The notes under the pieces are model-generated. The model was not told the DNA's origin, made no database searches, and saw only the letters and a list, made by a program, of their open reading frames with translations. Source: Solobacterium sp. (lineage in GTDB: Bacteria; Bacillota_I; Bacilli_A; Erysipelotrichales; Erysipelotrichaceae). From it: a DNA stretch of 63,560 bases. The stretch spans positions 1 to 63,560 of the forward strand of contig JAILCN010000030.1 in assembly GCA_024680365.1 (NCBI GenBank). Direction: 5' to 3'. Of the stretch, positions 18,026 to 25,989 are shown piece after piece; the stretch's first letter is position 1; every line of letters begins with the position of its first letter. Made by a program: the position numbers and the translations under genes.

Positions 18026-18677
18026 TGGAGAGGATCATCACTGCCAGATAGACAGCGGTCAGTGACATGATTCCCGGAAAGAAGGAATGAGACTGGTTGT
18101 ACAGATACGACATGATGGCGGTAATGCCCATGTTGTACAGGTATGCGGGAATCAGTACGCTGAATGAGAACGGCACATAGGACAGCGTGATCAGCAGACC
18201 GAAGGTGACAGCGGAGAGCAGGATGGACAGGAACTCCCGTCCGTAAACGGAGAATCTGTCAGTCAGTACCTTGAAGCCGATGTTCACGGCTGAAGCCTGC
18301 ATGAAGCTGAACGCCGCCAGCATGCCGGGTCTGGCATATCCGTACATTCTGAGCACGGATCCGGGCGGCAGAAGGATCTCTGCTTTCAGCAGATGACTTC
18401 CGGCCCAGTACCAGGCATAGACAAGAACTGCCCCGATGAGCGTGTAGATCACCGCCTCAAAGGGGTCGTTTTTGGAACGGTTGTAATGAATTCCGAACAG
18501 ATTCCAGTCGTACATGATCAGAAGGGAAATAAATATATTCAGGCTGAACATATAAGAGATCCAGCGATGATCGATCAGACGGTCCATCAGGAGCGCAGCT
18601 GCGGGAACAGCAGCCAGCAGAAGAAAAGAAATGATGATCCTTTTCGTGGACAGTGATGTGATTGACTTCTCAGACAT
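18021..18677 (-). CDS. Polytopic membrane protein, unknown function
   Basis: This 218-residue protein has about seven hydrophobic helices (residues near 12-30, 38-55, 73-92, 110-130, 145-165, 168-188 and 195-217). The last segments (FPGIMSLTAVYLAVMIL) recall the end of CPBP/Abi intramembrane proteases, but I see no EExxxR motif or the later conserved histidines. It is therefore not called a protease. It is transcribed alone, convergent with hpf, from a promoter whose spacer holds a palindrome. Function is unknown. Confidence 0.7.
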   Translation of the reverse strand: MSEKSITSLSTKRIIISFLLLAAVPAAALLMDRLIDHRWISYMFSLNIFISLLIMYDWNLFGIHYNRSKNDPFEAVIYTLIGAVLVYAWYWAGSHLLKAEILLPPGSVLRMYGYARPGMLAAFSFMQASAVNIGFKVLTDRFSVYGREFLSILLSAVTFGLLITLSYVPFSFSVLIPAYLYNMGITAIMSYLYNQSHSFFPGIMSLTAVYLAVMILSM

Positions 18678-18700
18678 ACCCGTAAAACCTCACATTAACT

Positions 18701-18729
18701 ACTATACCGGAATATTGTCCGGTTGTCAT
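18701..18729 (-). promoter_or_regulatory. Promoter with palindrome in spacer, upstream of membrane gene
   Basis: Read on the minus strand, ATGACA (-35), 17 bases and TATAGT (-10) precede the gene at 18677. Sixteen of the 17 spacer bases form the palindrome CCGGA-N6-TCCGG (18707-18722), placed where a repressor would block polymerase. Confidence 0.55.
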
Positions 18730-18738
18730 GGAAAGCAG

Positions 18739-18759
18739 AATTCCTGTCTGGCAGGAATT
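18739..18759. repeat. Perfect 8-bp hairpin in divergent intergenic region
   Basis: AATTCCTG-tctgg-CAGGAATT lies between the divergent membrane gene and the MG284-like gene, upstream of both. There is no long T run, so it may be a regulatory site or RNA hairpin. Confidence 0.45.
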
Positions 18760-18859
18760 TTGCCGGTTTTCTGCGTCAGGGATTTCGAAATTACAGGAAT
18801 CGGGATGAATTGATGTCTGTGCGGGGTAAATGATAAGTACCGGGGAGGCATCGTTGGGA

Positions 18860-19180
18860 ATGAAGAGAACGTATGAAGAAGAAAAGCAGGTTTTGAAGTT
18901 CATCGGTGAAACATACCGGCTGGCAAAAAGAAGAACAGCGCTGATGGAAGGCGAAAACTGCGTAGCGGAAAACAGGAAGATCTATGACAACGACAGAAAC
19001 CTGCTCAGCCGGATCGACCGCTGTCTGCTGGACTGCTCAAAAGAAACGCAGCTGATCATCCGCCGGGAATATCTGGAAATGAGAGATCCGGGGTGGTGGC
19101 AGGACAGGTATGCAAAGTCCACTTTCTACCGTCAGAAAAAAACCTCAGTGCAGGAATTCATGCATTGCTTAGACTTTTGA
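18860..19180 (+). CDS. Small MG284/MPN403-like protein
   Basis: This 106-residue soluble protein starts at ATG 18860, ten bases after GGGGAGG; the track start at 18830 lacks a Shine-Dalgarno. It is highly charged and helical, opening with MKRTYEEEKQVLKFIGETYRLAKRR and ending in a PGWWQDRYAKSTFYRQKK segment. That ending resembles a DNA-binding helix-turn-helix, and the whole is similar, as I recall, to the small MG284/MPN403 family of Mollicutes and Erysipelotrichia. It lies 32 bases before a carrier-protein gene and is probably cotranscribed with it. Function is unknown. Confidence 0.6.
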   Translation: MKRTYEEEKQVLKFIGETYRLAKRRTALMEGENCVAENRKIYDNDRNLLSRIDRCLLDCSKETQLIIRREYLEMRDPGWWQDRYAKSTFYRQKKTSVQEFMHCLDF

Positions 19181-19212
19181 ATAATGATAAAGTATTAGCA
19201 GGGAGTGTAGCC

Positions 19213-19449
19213 ATGGATCGTCTTGCTTTTCTTGAAACGCTGGCTAAAAAATATGACCATAATCTGTCAGATCTGAATGCAGATACATCTTTTGAGGATC
19301 TGCACATGGATTCCTATGAAATCGTGGATTTTCTGATGAAGGTCGAAGATGAATTCGGGATCGTGATCGATGGCGAAAAAATGCTGGAGATCAAAACAAT
19401 GCAGGACATTCTGGACACAGTCAAAGAATTCAGTCAGGAGGAAATTTAA
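19213..19449 (+). CDS. acpP: Acyl carrier protein-like
   Basis: This is a 78-residue carrier protein starting at ATG 19213 after GGGAG. The phosphopantetheine site is the serine in EDLHMDSYEIVDFLMKVED, so the usual DSL motif reads DSY. The rest (FGIVIDGEKMLEIKTMQDILD) is normal for ACP. It could serve fatty-acid synthesis or a dedicated acylation path; no fatty-acid synthesis genes are near. Its end carries the ribosome binding site of ptsI, one base from that start codon, so the two are tightly coupled. Confidence 0.85.
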   Translation: MDRLAFLETLAKKYDHNLSDLNADTSFEDLHMDSYEIVDFLMKVEDEFGIVIDGEKMLEIKTMQDILDTVKEFSQEEI

Positions 19450-19450
19450 T

Positions 19451-21151
19451 ATGCTGAAAGGTATTGCTGCTTCACAAGGTATTGCTGTTGCAAAGGTCTA
19501 CAAACTCCAGCAGCCAGTGCTGGAAATCGAAAGAAAGGCTGCGAACCCCGAGGAAGAACTTGCAAAGCTCGATGCTGCGTTTACAAAGACAGTAGAAGAC
19601 ATCGAGAAGATCAAGGAAGTCGCTTCCAAGAGTCTCGCGCCGGAAGAACTGGCAGTATTCGATGCGCATCTGATGATGGCAAACGACCCTGAACTCCGCG
19701 GTCAGATCGAAGAGTCCATCAAGAACGAAGGCATCAACGCTGAATATGCAACAGATCAGGTTGCAAGCATGATGGTCTCCATTTTCGAATCCATGGAAGA
19801 TGCATACATGCGTGAAAGAGCTGCAGATATCAAGGACGTCACATTCCGTCTGAAGTGCAACCTCTGCGGCAAAGTCATCCCGAATCTGTCTACAATTGAT
19901 GAACCCGTTGTGATCGTTGCAAAGGATCTGACACCTTCCGATACAGGTTCCCTGAACAAGGAATTCGCAAAGGGATTCGCTACAGAGATCGGCGGACGTA
20001 CAAGCCACAGTGCGATCATGGCACGTTCACTGGAGATCCCGGCAGTTGTCGGTGTCACAGGCATTCTCGATGCAGCAAATGAAGGCGACGAAGTCATCCT
20101 CGACGCGATCAACGGCGAAGTGATCCTGAATCCGACAGCTGAGCAGGTCGCTGAATATCTGAAGAAGGGCGAAGAATACCAGGCTGAAAAAGAGGCTCTG
20201 AAGGCTCTGAAAGAACAGCCTTCCGTATCCACAGACGGACACAAAGTTCTCCTCGTCGGCAACATCGGTTCTCCGAAGGATGCTGAAGGCGTCATCGAGA
20301 ACGGCGGCGAAGGCGTTGGTCTGTTCCGTACAGAATTCCTTTATATGAAGAGCGAAGACTGGCCGGATGAAGATACACAGTATCAGGCATACAAGGCAGT
20401 CCTCGAAGCAATGGACGGCAAACCGGTCGTTATCCGTACACTGGATATCGGCGGCGACAAGAAACTGAAATACTATGAGTTCGAAGAAGAGATGAACCCG
20501 TTCCTCGGTGTCCGTGCTGTTCGTTTCTGCCTCCTCAGAAAAGACATTTTCCGCACACAGCTCAGAGCTCTGCTCCGTGCATCCGCATTCGGCAAACTCT
20601 GCATCATGTTCCCGATGATCGCTACAGTAGGCGAATTCAAGGAAGCAAAGAAGTGCTACGAAGATGCCCGTGCTGAACTGATCGCTGAAGGCGTCAAAGT
20701 CGGTGACGACGTTGAGGTCGGATGCATGATCGAGATCCCGGCAGCTGCAGTTCTCGCTGACCAGATCGCGAAGTATGCTGACTTCTTCTCCATCGGTACA
20801 AACGACCTGATCCAGTACTCCATGGCAGCTGACCGTATGAGCCAGAACGTCTCCTACCTGTACCAGCCTCTGAACCCGTCCATCCTGCGTCTCATCAAGA
20901 TGACGATCGACGGTGCTCACAAGAACGGCAAATGGTGCGGTATGTGCGGCGAAATGGCCGGCGACGAAATCGCAGCTCCGGTTCTGTTAGGTCTCGGACT
21001 TGATGAATTCTCCATGAGCGCAACAAGCATTCTGCGTGCCCGCAAGATGATCAACGGACTCAGCTATGAAGAAATGAAAGTCATGGCTGAAAAGGCTGTT
21101 GAATGCGACACAATGGAAGAAGTACAGGCTCTTGTTGAAGCAAGCATCTGA
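19451..21151 (+). CDS. ptsI: PTS enzyme I (phosphoenolpyruvate-protein phosphotransferase)
   Basis: This is the first enzyme of the sugar phosphotransferase system; it takes phosphate from PEP and passes it to HPr. ATG 19451 follows AGGAGGAAATTTAAT; the track start at 19370 lies inside acpP in another frame. The phosphorylated His is near residue 186 in GGRTSHSAIMARSLEIPAVV. The PEP-binding C-terminal barrel has NDLIQYSMAADR and WCGMCGEMAGDE. Length is 566 residues, normal. HPr (ptsH), usually next to ptsI, is absent here; an acyl carrier protein stands in its place. Codon use suggests high expression. Confidence 0.96.
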   Translation: MLKGIAASQGIAVAKVYKLQQPVLEIERKAANPEEELAKLDAAFTKTVEDIEKIKEVASKSLAPEELAVFDAHLMMANDPELRGQIEESIKNEGINAEYATDQVASMMVSIFESMEDAYMRERAADIKDVTFRLKCNLCGKVIPNLSTIDEPVVIVAKDLTPSDTGSLNKEFAKGFATEIGGRTSHSAIMARSLEIPAVVGVTGILDAANEGDEVILDAINGEVILNPTAEQVAEYLKKGEEYQAEKEALKALKEQPSVSTDGHKVLLVGNIGSPKDAEGVIENGGEGVGLFRTEFLYMKSEDWPDEDTQYQAYKAVLEAMDGKPVVIRTLDIGGDKKLKYYEFEEEMNPFLGVRAVRFCLLRKDIFRTQLRALLRASAFGKLCIMFPMIATVGEFKEAKKCYEDARAELIAEGVKVGDDVEVGCMIEIPAAAVLADQIAKYADFFSIGTNDLIQYSMAADRMSQNVSYLYQPLNPSILRLIKMTIDGAHKNGKWCGMCGEMAGDEIAAPVLLGLGLDEFSMSATSILRARKMINGLSYEEMKVMAEKAVECDTMEEVQALVEASI

Positions 21152-21171
21152 TCACTGAACAACATCATCTG

Positions 21172-21202
21172 AAAAGGGATTCCCGCGGGAATCCCTTTTT
21201 TA
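21172..21202. terminator. Strong terminator of ptsI
   Basis: AAAAGGGATTCCC-gc-GGGAATCCCTTTT is a perfect 13-bp palindrome followed by T residues. It also lies just past the end of the convergent phosphatase gene. Confidence 0.85.
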
Positions 21203-21219
21203 GCGTATGTCTGAAATGT

Positions 21220-21942
21220 TCAGCGTCTTGGATATGTGCTGGGAACATAGAATTCCTGCATGTCATCCAGACGGATGCAGCCGAGTGTTCTTCCATAGAC
21301 GCATCCGCAGTCGATGTGAAGGATCGTTCCTTCCTTGCCGTGCGCGATCTTGCCGTCGAATTCATCGCCGTACGCGAAGGTCGGGGTATGACCGACGATC
21401 AGCGTGGTGTCTGTGAGCGGGTTGTCATCCAGACCGATATGACCCCAGATCATGATCTTTTCCGGTACTTCGCTGAGACGGTCGCGTCCGGATACAAAGT
21501 CATCCGGAAGTCCGGCATGAACCAGAAGGAACTTTCTGCCGTTGACCTTGAGCCGTTTGTAGACAAGCTTGTCTTCCAGGTACAGCTTGATGTCATAGCA
21601 TTCCGGAAAATCAAGATCCATAAACTGATCCATCGTGCCGTAGCCGCCGTTGTAATGGAGCCACAGCATCAGGTCTTCTGTCATATCAACAGAGTTGTTA
21701 TCCTTTTTCGCATCAATCAGATCCTGAATATATCTTGCCAGCCAGACATCGTGGTTGCCGAAGATCAGATGCATATTGTCATATGACATGATCTCCTGCA
21801 GCAGGGGAATGGATTCTTTGCCGCGGTCGCAGATATCACCGTCGATCCAGAGTTCATCATAATCATTAAAACCGATCAGTTCGAGCATCTGATCAAATTC
21901 TTTTTTACATCCGTGCAGATCGCTGATTACATAAATTGACAT
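21220..21942 (-). CDS. PPP-family metallophosphatase (Ap4A hydrolase/PrpE-like)
   Basis: This is a calcineurin-type phosphoesterase with the complete metal-binding signature: SDLHG (residues 7-11), GDICDRG (about 35-41), GNHD (about 61-64), VHAG (about 140) and VGHTPT (about 183). The GDxxDRG form marks the PPP subgroup, which includes protein phosphatases and diadenosine tetraphosphatases. At 240 residues it is the size of PrpE/ApaH-like bacterial enzymes. It is monocistronic, convergent with ptsI, and preceded on the minus strand by TACAAT and AAAGGA. Substrate is not determinable from sequence. Confidence 0.85.
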   Translation of the reverse strand: MSIYVISDLHGCKKEFDQMLELIGFNDYDELWIDGDICDRGKESIPLLQEIMSYDNMHLIFGNHDVWLARYIQDLIDAKKDNNSVDMTEDLMLWLHYNGGYGTMDQFMDLDFPECYDIKLYLEDKLVYKRLKVNGRKFLLVHAGLPDDFVSGRDRLSEVPEKIMIWGHIGLDDNPLTDTTLIVGHTPTFAYGDEFDGKIAHGKEGTILHIDCGCVYGRTLGCIRLDDMQEFYVPSTYPRR

Positions 21943-22071
21943 GGTTTTTCAAATCCTTTACAGATATTGTATCACAACAAAATCAGAAAAGAAGATATCA
22001 ATCACTAACTGGACAATACGGGAAATCTATGAAGAAAAAGGTGAAATATGCAGGTGAAAGAGAACAGACGG

Positions 22072-22100
22072 TTCACAATAATGCTGTGATTTGATATAAT
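22072..22100 (+). promoter_or_regulatory. Promoter of yebC
   Basis: TTCACA (22072-22077), 17 bases and TATAAT (22095-22100) lie 48 bases before the start codon. Confidence 0.7.
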
Positions 22101-22148
22101 GCAATGTGGTTTTGAAAACAGAATTGTTTAGAGAAGGGAGTATCTATT

Positions 22149-22877
22149 ATGGGAAGAGCACATGAAGTCCGTGCGGCCTCAATGGCAAAAACGGCAGCAA
22201 TCAAATCCAAGCTGTATTCTAGATTCGGAAAAGAGCTGTATATCGCAGCCAAGAGCGGCGTCCCTGATCCGGATATGAACCTTGCGCTGAAGAGAAAGAT
22301 TGCCGAAGCAAAATCCAACCAGATTCCTGCTGATGTCATCAAGAGAGCGATCGACAAGGCAAAGGGCGGTTCTGATGAGAGCTACGACGAAGCACGTTAT
22401 GAAGGCTTCGGTCCGGGCAACAGCACAGTGATCGTCGACTGCCTCACTGACAATACAAACCGTTCCTATACGAACGTCAAGACAGCATTCAACAAATGCA
22501 AAGGTGCGAAACTGGTCAATGCCGGCGGCGTATCCTATAACTATGAGAATGTCGGCATGTTCGTCTTTGAGTACGAAGATGAAGAAGCAATGCTGGATGC
22601 TATGATGGAAGCGGATGTAGATGTACAGGATATCTCTGTTGAAGACGGTGAAATGACTGTCAAGACATCCTTCCAGGATTTCGGCAAAGCGCAGGAAGCG
22701 ATCGAAAACCTGATCCCGAACGTTGAATTTGATGTCTGTGAGACAACAATGCTGCCGAATGAATATGTCACACTGACAGATCAGGAAGATATCGATGCAT
22801 ATCATAAGCTGATGGATATGCTCAACGAAGTAGACGACGTCAATAAGATCTACACAAACGCCAAGCTGCCTGAGTAA
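22149..22877 (+). CDS. yebC: YebC/PmpR (TACO1) family protein
   Basis: This family member begins with MGRAHEVRAASMAKTAAIKS, the standard N-terminus, and continues with YEGFGPGNSTVIVDCLTDN. Family proteins act as DNA-binding regulators or as translation factors that relieve ribosome stalling; which applies here is unknown. At 242 residues it is full length. The start follows AGAAGGGAG and a clear promoter. It is convergent with tmcAL, and its terminator lies inside the tmcAL 3' end. Confidence 0.93.
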   Translation: MGRAHEVRAASMAKTAAIKSKLYSRFGKELYIAAKSGVPDPDMNLALKRKIAEAKSNQIPADVIKRAIDKAKGGSDESYDEARYEGFGPGNSTVIVDCLTDNTNRSYTNVKTAFNKCKGAKLVNAGGVSYNYENVGMFVFEYEDEEAMLDAMMEADVDVQDISVEDGEMTVKTSFQDFGKAQEAIENLIPNVEFDVCETTMLPNEYVTLTDQEDIDAYHKLMDMLNEVDDVNKIYTNAKLPE

Positions 22878-22899
22878 AAAAGATGAGACATCGTCTCAC
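22874..22899 (-). terminator. Terminator of tmcAL (minus strand)
   Basis: On the minus strand TGAGAC-gat-GTCTCA is followed by TCTTTTTT; the hairpin includes the tmcAL stop codon. Confidence 0.7.
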
Positions 22900-24008
22900 C
22901 TGATATAATGGGCATGAGAGATCTCCTGCAGAAGGAGATCTTTTCTTTTTTCTTCTTTCATGATGCTGGTGTACATCAGTGATGTACGGTATTCCAGATC
23001 ACGCCAGGGACGGGGAACTTCCGCAAATCTTGTCAGACAGCGTACCGGAGCTTCTTTCATCTCTTTCAGCCATGTTCTTCCCGTGTCATTGAATGCCAGC
23101 ACCCGGATCCAGTCCTGCGCCGGAAGCCTGCGGACTTCTTCTTTTGTGACCTGGTTCAGTGCGTGAATGCAGCAGCGGCGGATCCGTGAAGCAGTGTAGC
23201 GGTAGGAAGTGCAGGAGGAAATGAAATCTTCCGCATTGTCATATTCTGCCGCTTTTTCACAGAGCAGCGTTTCAATGCCTTCCGAGAACAGGAAGAATTC
23301 CCGCAGCCGTTCCTTCGGTGTTGTCAGCAGAAAAGTACGCAGATAAGGGTAGTACTGCTGAAACCATACCGTATCTTCTTCGCTCAGCTGATCTGCCATC
23401 GGCGTGGCAGACGCCACACTGCGCTCATCCTGCAATGCTTTCCGTATAGCGGCAGCGCTGGCAGTCTCACTCAGTTCTTCACTGTGATACTGTTTCGTGC
23501 GGGCAACCAGAAGGGGACGGATCGCGGTGTCTCTGATCTCTTTCAGATAGGCAACTGCCAGAATGTCATTCGGCAGCATCCTGCTGGTGAGCAGACTGTA
23601 AGCCTTCGGATAAGACATTCCCGTATCCATCGCGGCGTGCAGATGATCCGGATTGACCGGCGTATCCGCAATATCCTGCAGGTTTTCAAGATTGGCGCAT
23701 TCGCTTCCGAAACAGATGGAATCCGCTCCGGCAAGCTTCAGGATATTGACGCCGCCTTTCGCGAAACCGGCAGCTCCCTGTACAGAATAAATATAAGGAA
23801 GTTCAAAAACGATGTCGGCACCGTTTCTGACAGCAGCTTCCGCCCGTTTCCATTTATCAATGACAGCCGGTTCTCCCCGCTGTACATAGTTTCCTGACAT
23901 CACAGCCGCAAGAACATCACAGCCGCTCAGCTCTCTTGCCTGCTGCATATGATAGATATGGCCGTTATGAAGCGGATTGTATTCCGCTATAATTCCGCAA
24001 AGATTCAT
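22896..24008 (-). CDS. tmcAL: tRNA(Met) cytidine acetate ligase
   Basis: This enzyme makes N4-acetylcytidine at the wobble position of elongator tRNA-Met, using acetate and ATP. The nucleotidyltransferase motif is GIIAEYNPLHNGH at the N-terminus. A start at 24008 after GGAGAC fits this better than the track start 11 codons upstream. Further family text includes VMSGNYVQRGEPA and FELPYIYSVQGA. Length is 370 residues, slightly short of the 400 or so in Bacillus. As in Bacillus (ylbM-ylbN-rpmF) it lies near the DUF177-rpmF pair. Confidence 0.92.
   Translation of the reverse strand: MNLCGIIAEYNPLHNGHIYHMQQARELSGCDVLAAVMSGNYVQRGEPAVIDKWKRAEAAVRNGADIVFELPYIYSVQGAAGFAKGGVNILKLAGADSICFGSECANLENLQDIADTPVNPDHLHAAMDTGMSYPKAYSLLTSRMLPNDILAVAYLKEIRDTAIRPLLVARTKQYHSEELSETASAAAIRKALQDERSVASATPMADQLSEEDTVWFQQYYPYLRTFLLTTPKERLREFFLFSEGIETLLCEKAAEYDNAEDFISSCTSYRYTASRIRRCCIHALNQVTKEEVRRLPAQDWIRVLAFNDTGRTWLKEMKEAPVRCLTRFAEVPRPWRDLEYRTSLMYTSIMKEEKRKDLLLQEISHAHYIR
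22916..22952 (+). terminator. Terminator of yebC inside the tmcAL coding end
   Basis: AGATCTCCT-gcaga-AGGAGATCT is a 9-bp hairpin followed by TTTCTTTTTT on the plus strand. It overlaps the last codons of the convergent gene. Confidence 0.8.
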
Positions 24009-24032
24009 AAAGTCTCCGTTTCTGCACAGATA

Positions 24033-24042
24033 ATGATACAAT
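24033..24042 (+). promoter_or_regulatory. Extended -10 upstream of alpha/beta hydrolase
   Basis: TGATACAAT at 24034-24042 lies in the divergent gap and overlaps the ATG at 24041, which argues that the hydrolase starts further downstream at 24071. Confidence 0.5.
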
Positions 24043-24070
24043 GAAAACAGAATCAGGAGTTAATAACAAT

Positions 24071-24958
24071 ATGGAAAATGAACTTGCTATAAGTATTTTT
24101 CGCCCCGAAGGAACAGTGAAGGCAGCTGTTTTCATTGTTCACGGAATGGAAGAACATCATCTCAGATACAATGAATTTGCCGAATACCTGAAAGCCAGAG
24201 GAATCGGCGTCGTGACATATGATCTGCCTGGTCATGGCAAGAGCGGATCCCTGGAAGACCGCGGATGGTTTGGCGATAAAGACGGCTGGAAGAATCTGGT
24301 AGAAAGTGCCGCAAAGATCGCCCGCCTGACCCGCAGTGAGTTCCCGAAGGTACCGCTGTTCGCTTTCGGTCATTCGATGGGCACGATGGTCCTGCGTACA
24401 TTCCTGCAGCGCTATGACGCTCTGATCGACGGTCTGATCCTCAGCGGCGCACCGAATTATGTATCTGCTGCTTCGGCAGGCAAAGTGATCGCTTCCACGA
24501 TCTGCCGCATTAAAGGAAACAAGGGCAAATCCAAGCTGCTGGATCAGATGGCAACAGGCGGCTTTTCCAAGGCAGTAAAAGACGCCGCAACGCCGGTTGA
24601 CTGGCTCAGCTACAACGAGGAAAACGTCCAGCGCTATATCGAAGACCCTGACTGCGGTTTCCCGTTTACAGCGAGAGGATACTACGATCTGTTTGACGGC
24701 ATGAACCAGATGCATGACGTTTCTGCGTTCCGCTGTCTGAATCCGACGCTGCCGATCTGGCTGTTTGCCGGTGAGGACGATCCCTGCATCGGCGGAGAAA
24801 AAGGCTTCGCAGACAGTGTCGAAACACTCAGAAGGGCCGGATATACCGACATCACCAGCACGCTGTATGCCGGCATGCGCCATGAGACGCTGAACGAGAC
24901 AGATCACGAAACGATCTTCAAAGACGTATACAGCTGGATCGAAAAGCATATTGCATAA
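24071..24958 (+). CDS. Alpha/beta hydrolase, monoglyceride lipase/lysophospholipase type
   Basis: This serine hydrolase of the Hydrolase_4 (S33-like) group probably cleaves acyl glycerols or lysophospholipids. The nucleophile elbow is FGHSMG with Ser102. The oxyanion region is VHGMEEHHLRYNEFAEYL near residues 28-45. The acid appears in LFAGEDDPCIG and the histidine in MRHETLNE. ATG 24071 follows AGGAG; an earlier ATG at 24041 sits in the promoter. At 295 residues it is normal size. It diverges from tmcAL. Confidence 0.85.
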   Translation: MENELAISIFRPEGTVKAAVFIVHGMEEHHLRYNEFAEYLKARGIGVVTYDLPGHGKSGSLEDRGWFGDKDGWKNLVESAAKIARLTRSEFPKVPLFAFGHSMGTMVLRTFLQRYDALIDGLILSGAPNYVSAASAGKVIASTICRIKGNKGKSKLLDQMATGGFSKAVKDAATPVDWLSYNEENVQRYIEDPDCGFPFTARGYYDLFDGMNQMHDVSAFRCLNPTLPIWLFAGEDDPCIGGEKGFADSVETLRRAGYTDITSTLYAGMRHETLNETDHETIFKDVYSWIEKHIA

Positions 24959-25087
24959 TAAAATTGATGATCTGACTGTCAGATGTATTGATCGCAGTGT
25001 TACGCGGCAAGATCCTCTTTTGATCATTGATAATGCGGATAAACAGCTGAAAAAGCCTGTATTCCGCTTGATATAGTATGTATTTCA

Positions 25088-25115
25088 TTGACTTTAAAAA
25101 ACGGTTTGCTATAAT
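25088..25115 (+). promoter_or_regulatory. Promoter of DUF177-rpmF
   Basis: TTGACT (25088-25093), 16 bases and TGC-TATAAT (extended -10, 25107-25115) lie 30 bases before the start. It is one of the strongest promoters in the window. Confidence 0.85.
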
Positions 25116-25145
25116 ATTTAAGCGTTAACGAGCGAGGAGACTGTC

Positions 25146-25649
25146 GTGAAGTGGACGAAATCACAGTTGCTGCGGCAAACGCAGAGCGTAACATTCGATG
25201 AAGATATAGAAATCGATGCGTCAGCATTTGCGGGAAACAGCAGGATCAACGGCGTGAAAGATGTCCATGTGTATGGTACCGGTCATCTTGATCCCAATGA
25301 AGATGTCTTCTATGCCGATGTATACGTAGAGGGAACAATGCTTTGTCCCGATGCGATCACCGGTGATGAGATCGAGATCCCGTTTGAAACAGACAGCCAG
25401 GAAGTCTACGTGTTTGAAGAAACAGAGGAAGACGGCGCACGCGTCGTTACGAATGAAGTTATCGAGCTTCTTCCTGCAGTGATCGATGATATTCTGCTGG
25501 AAGTACCGCTTCAGGTAACGGAAGCCTCAGAAGATGAATATCCGGAAGGCGATGGCTGGAAGGTATACAGCGAGGCTGAGTATCAGGAACGTCAGAAGGA
25601 TCGTCTTGATCCAAGACTGGCAGTACTGAAACAATTCAAAGATGAATGA
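25146..25649 (+). CDS. YceD/DUF177 family protein
   Basis: This 167-residue acidic protein starts at GTG 25146 after GAGGAG. The DUF177 core has CPDAITGDEIEIPFETDSQEV near residues 74-95 and the ending DPRLAVLKQFKDE, which is typical. It is paired with rpmF (15 bases downstream), the arrangement found across bacteria. The plant homolog is needed for 23S rRNA accumulation, so a role in 50S assembly is likely. Confidence 0.9.
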   Translation: MKWTKSQLLRQTQSVTFDEDIEIDASAFAGNSRINGVKDVHVYGTGHLDPNEDVFYADVYVEGTMLCPDAITGDEIEIPFETDSQEVYVFEETEEDGARVVTNEVIELLPAVIDDILLEVPLQVTEASEDEYPEGDGWKVYSEAEYQERQKDRLDPRLAVLKQFKDE

Positions 25650-25664
25650 CAGGAGGTGCGAGAC

Positions 25665-25841
25665 ATGGCTGTACAGCAGAGAAGAAATTCCAGTACAAGA
25701 AGGGACAAGAGAAGGACTCATTATAAGCTGAACGCTCCGACACTGGTAAAGTGCCCGGTTTGCGGTGAGATGAAGCGTCCTCATCATGCATGTCCTAACT
25801 GCGGCAACGTCGGTGAGCCGAAGACGGACGCTGCAAAATAA
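25665..25841 (+). CDS. rpmF: 50S ribosomal protein L32
   Basis: This 58-residue protein begins MAVQQRRNSSTRRDKRRTH at ATG 25665 after AGGAGG, not at the upstream GTG in the track. It carries a zinc ribbon, CPVC and CPNC. It is in an operon with the DUF177 gene and is followed by a strong terminator. Confidence 0.97.
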   Translation: MAVQQRRNSSTRRDKRRTHYKLNAPTLVKCPVCGEMKRPHHACPNCGNVGEPKTDAAK

Positions 25842-25870
25842 GTTTGGAACGAACGGTCTAAACAGAGATC

Positions 25871-25907
25871 AAAAAGAACTGCGGAATATCTGCAGTTCTT
25901 TTTTTGC
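25871..25907 (+). terminator. Terminator of rpmF
   Basis: AAAGAACTGC and GCAGTTCTTT pair around nine bases, followed by a T run. Confidence 0.9.
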
Positions 25908-25926
25908 GTTTGAGGGAACTTTTTCT

Positions 25927-25984
25927 TGTCTAAAAGAGCAGTATGGTGGTAGGATAGTGGTAGAAAGTGGAGGAAAGTGGGAGA
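25927..25984 (+). promoter_or_regulatory. mraZ promoter with tandem MraZ-operator repeats
   Basis: GTGG recurs at 25946, 25957, 25967 and 25977, a 10-11 base period, as GTGGTAGAA, GTGGAGGAA and GTGGGAGAA. MraZ is known to bind tandem GTGG-type repeats upstream of its own gene. A possible promoter (TTGTCT, 17 bases, TAGGAT at 25950-25955) lies under the first repeats, so binding would block initiation. Confidence 0.8.
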
Positions 25985-25989
25985 AAAAG

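Noticed and set aside
18021-18677. CPBP intramembrane protease
   Set aside because: Topology is similar, but the glutamate-glutamate and histidine motifs needed for metal binding are absent.
25786-25989. N-terminal extension of MraZ in the ORF track
   Set aside because: It would translate through the rpmF coding end, its terminator and the MraZ operator; the family start MFIGEYRH is at 25990.
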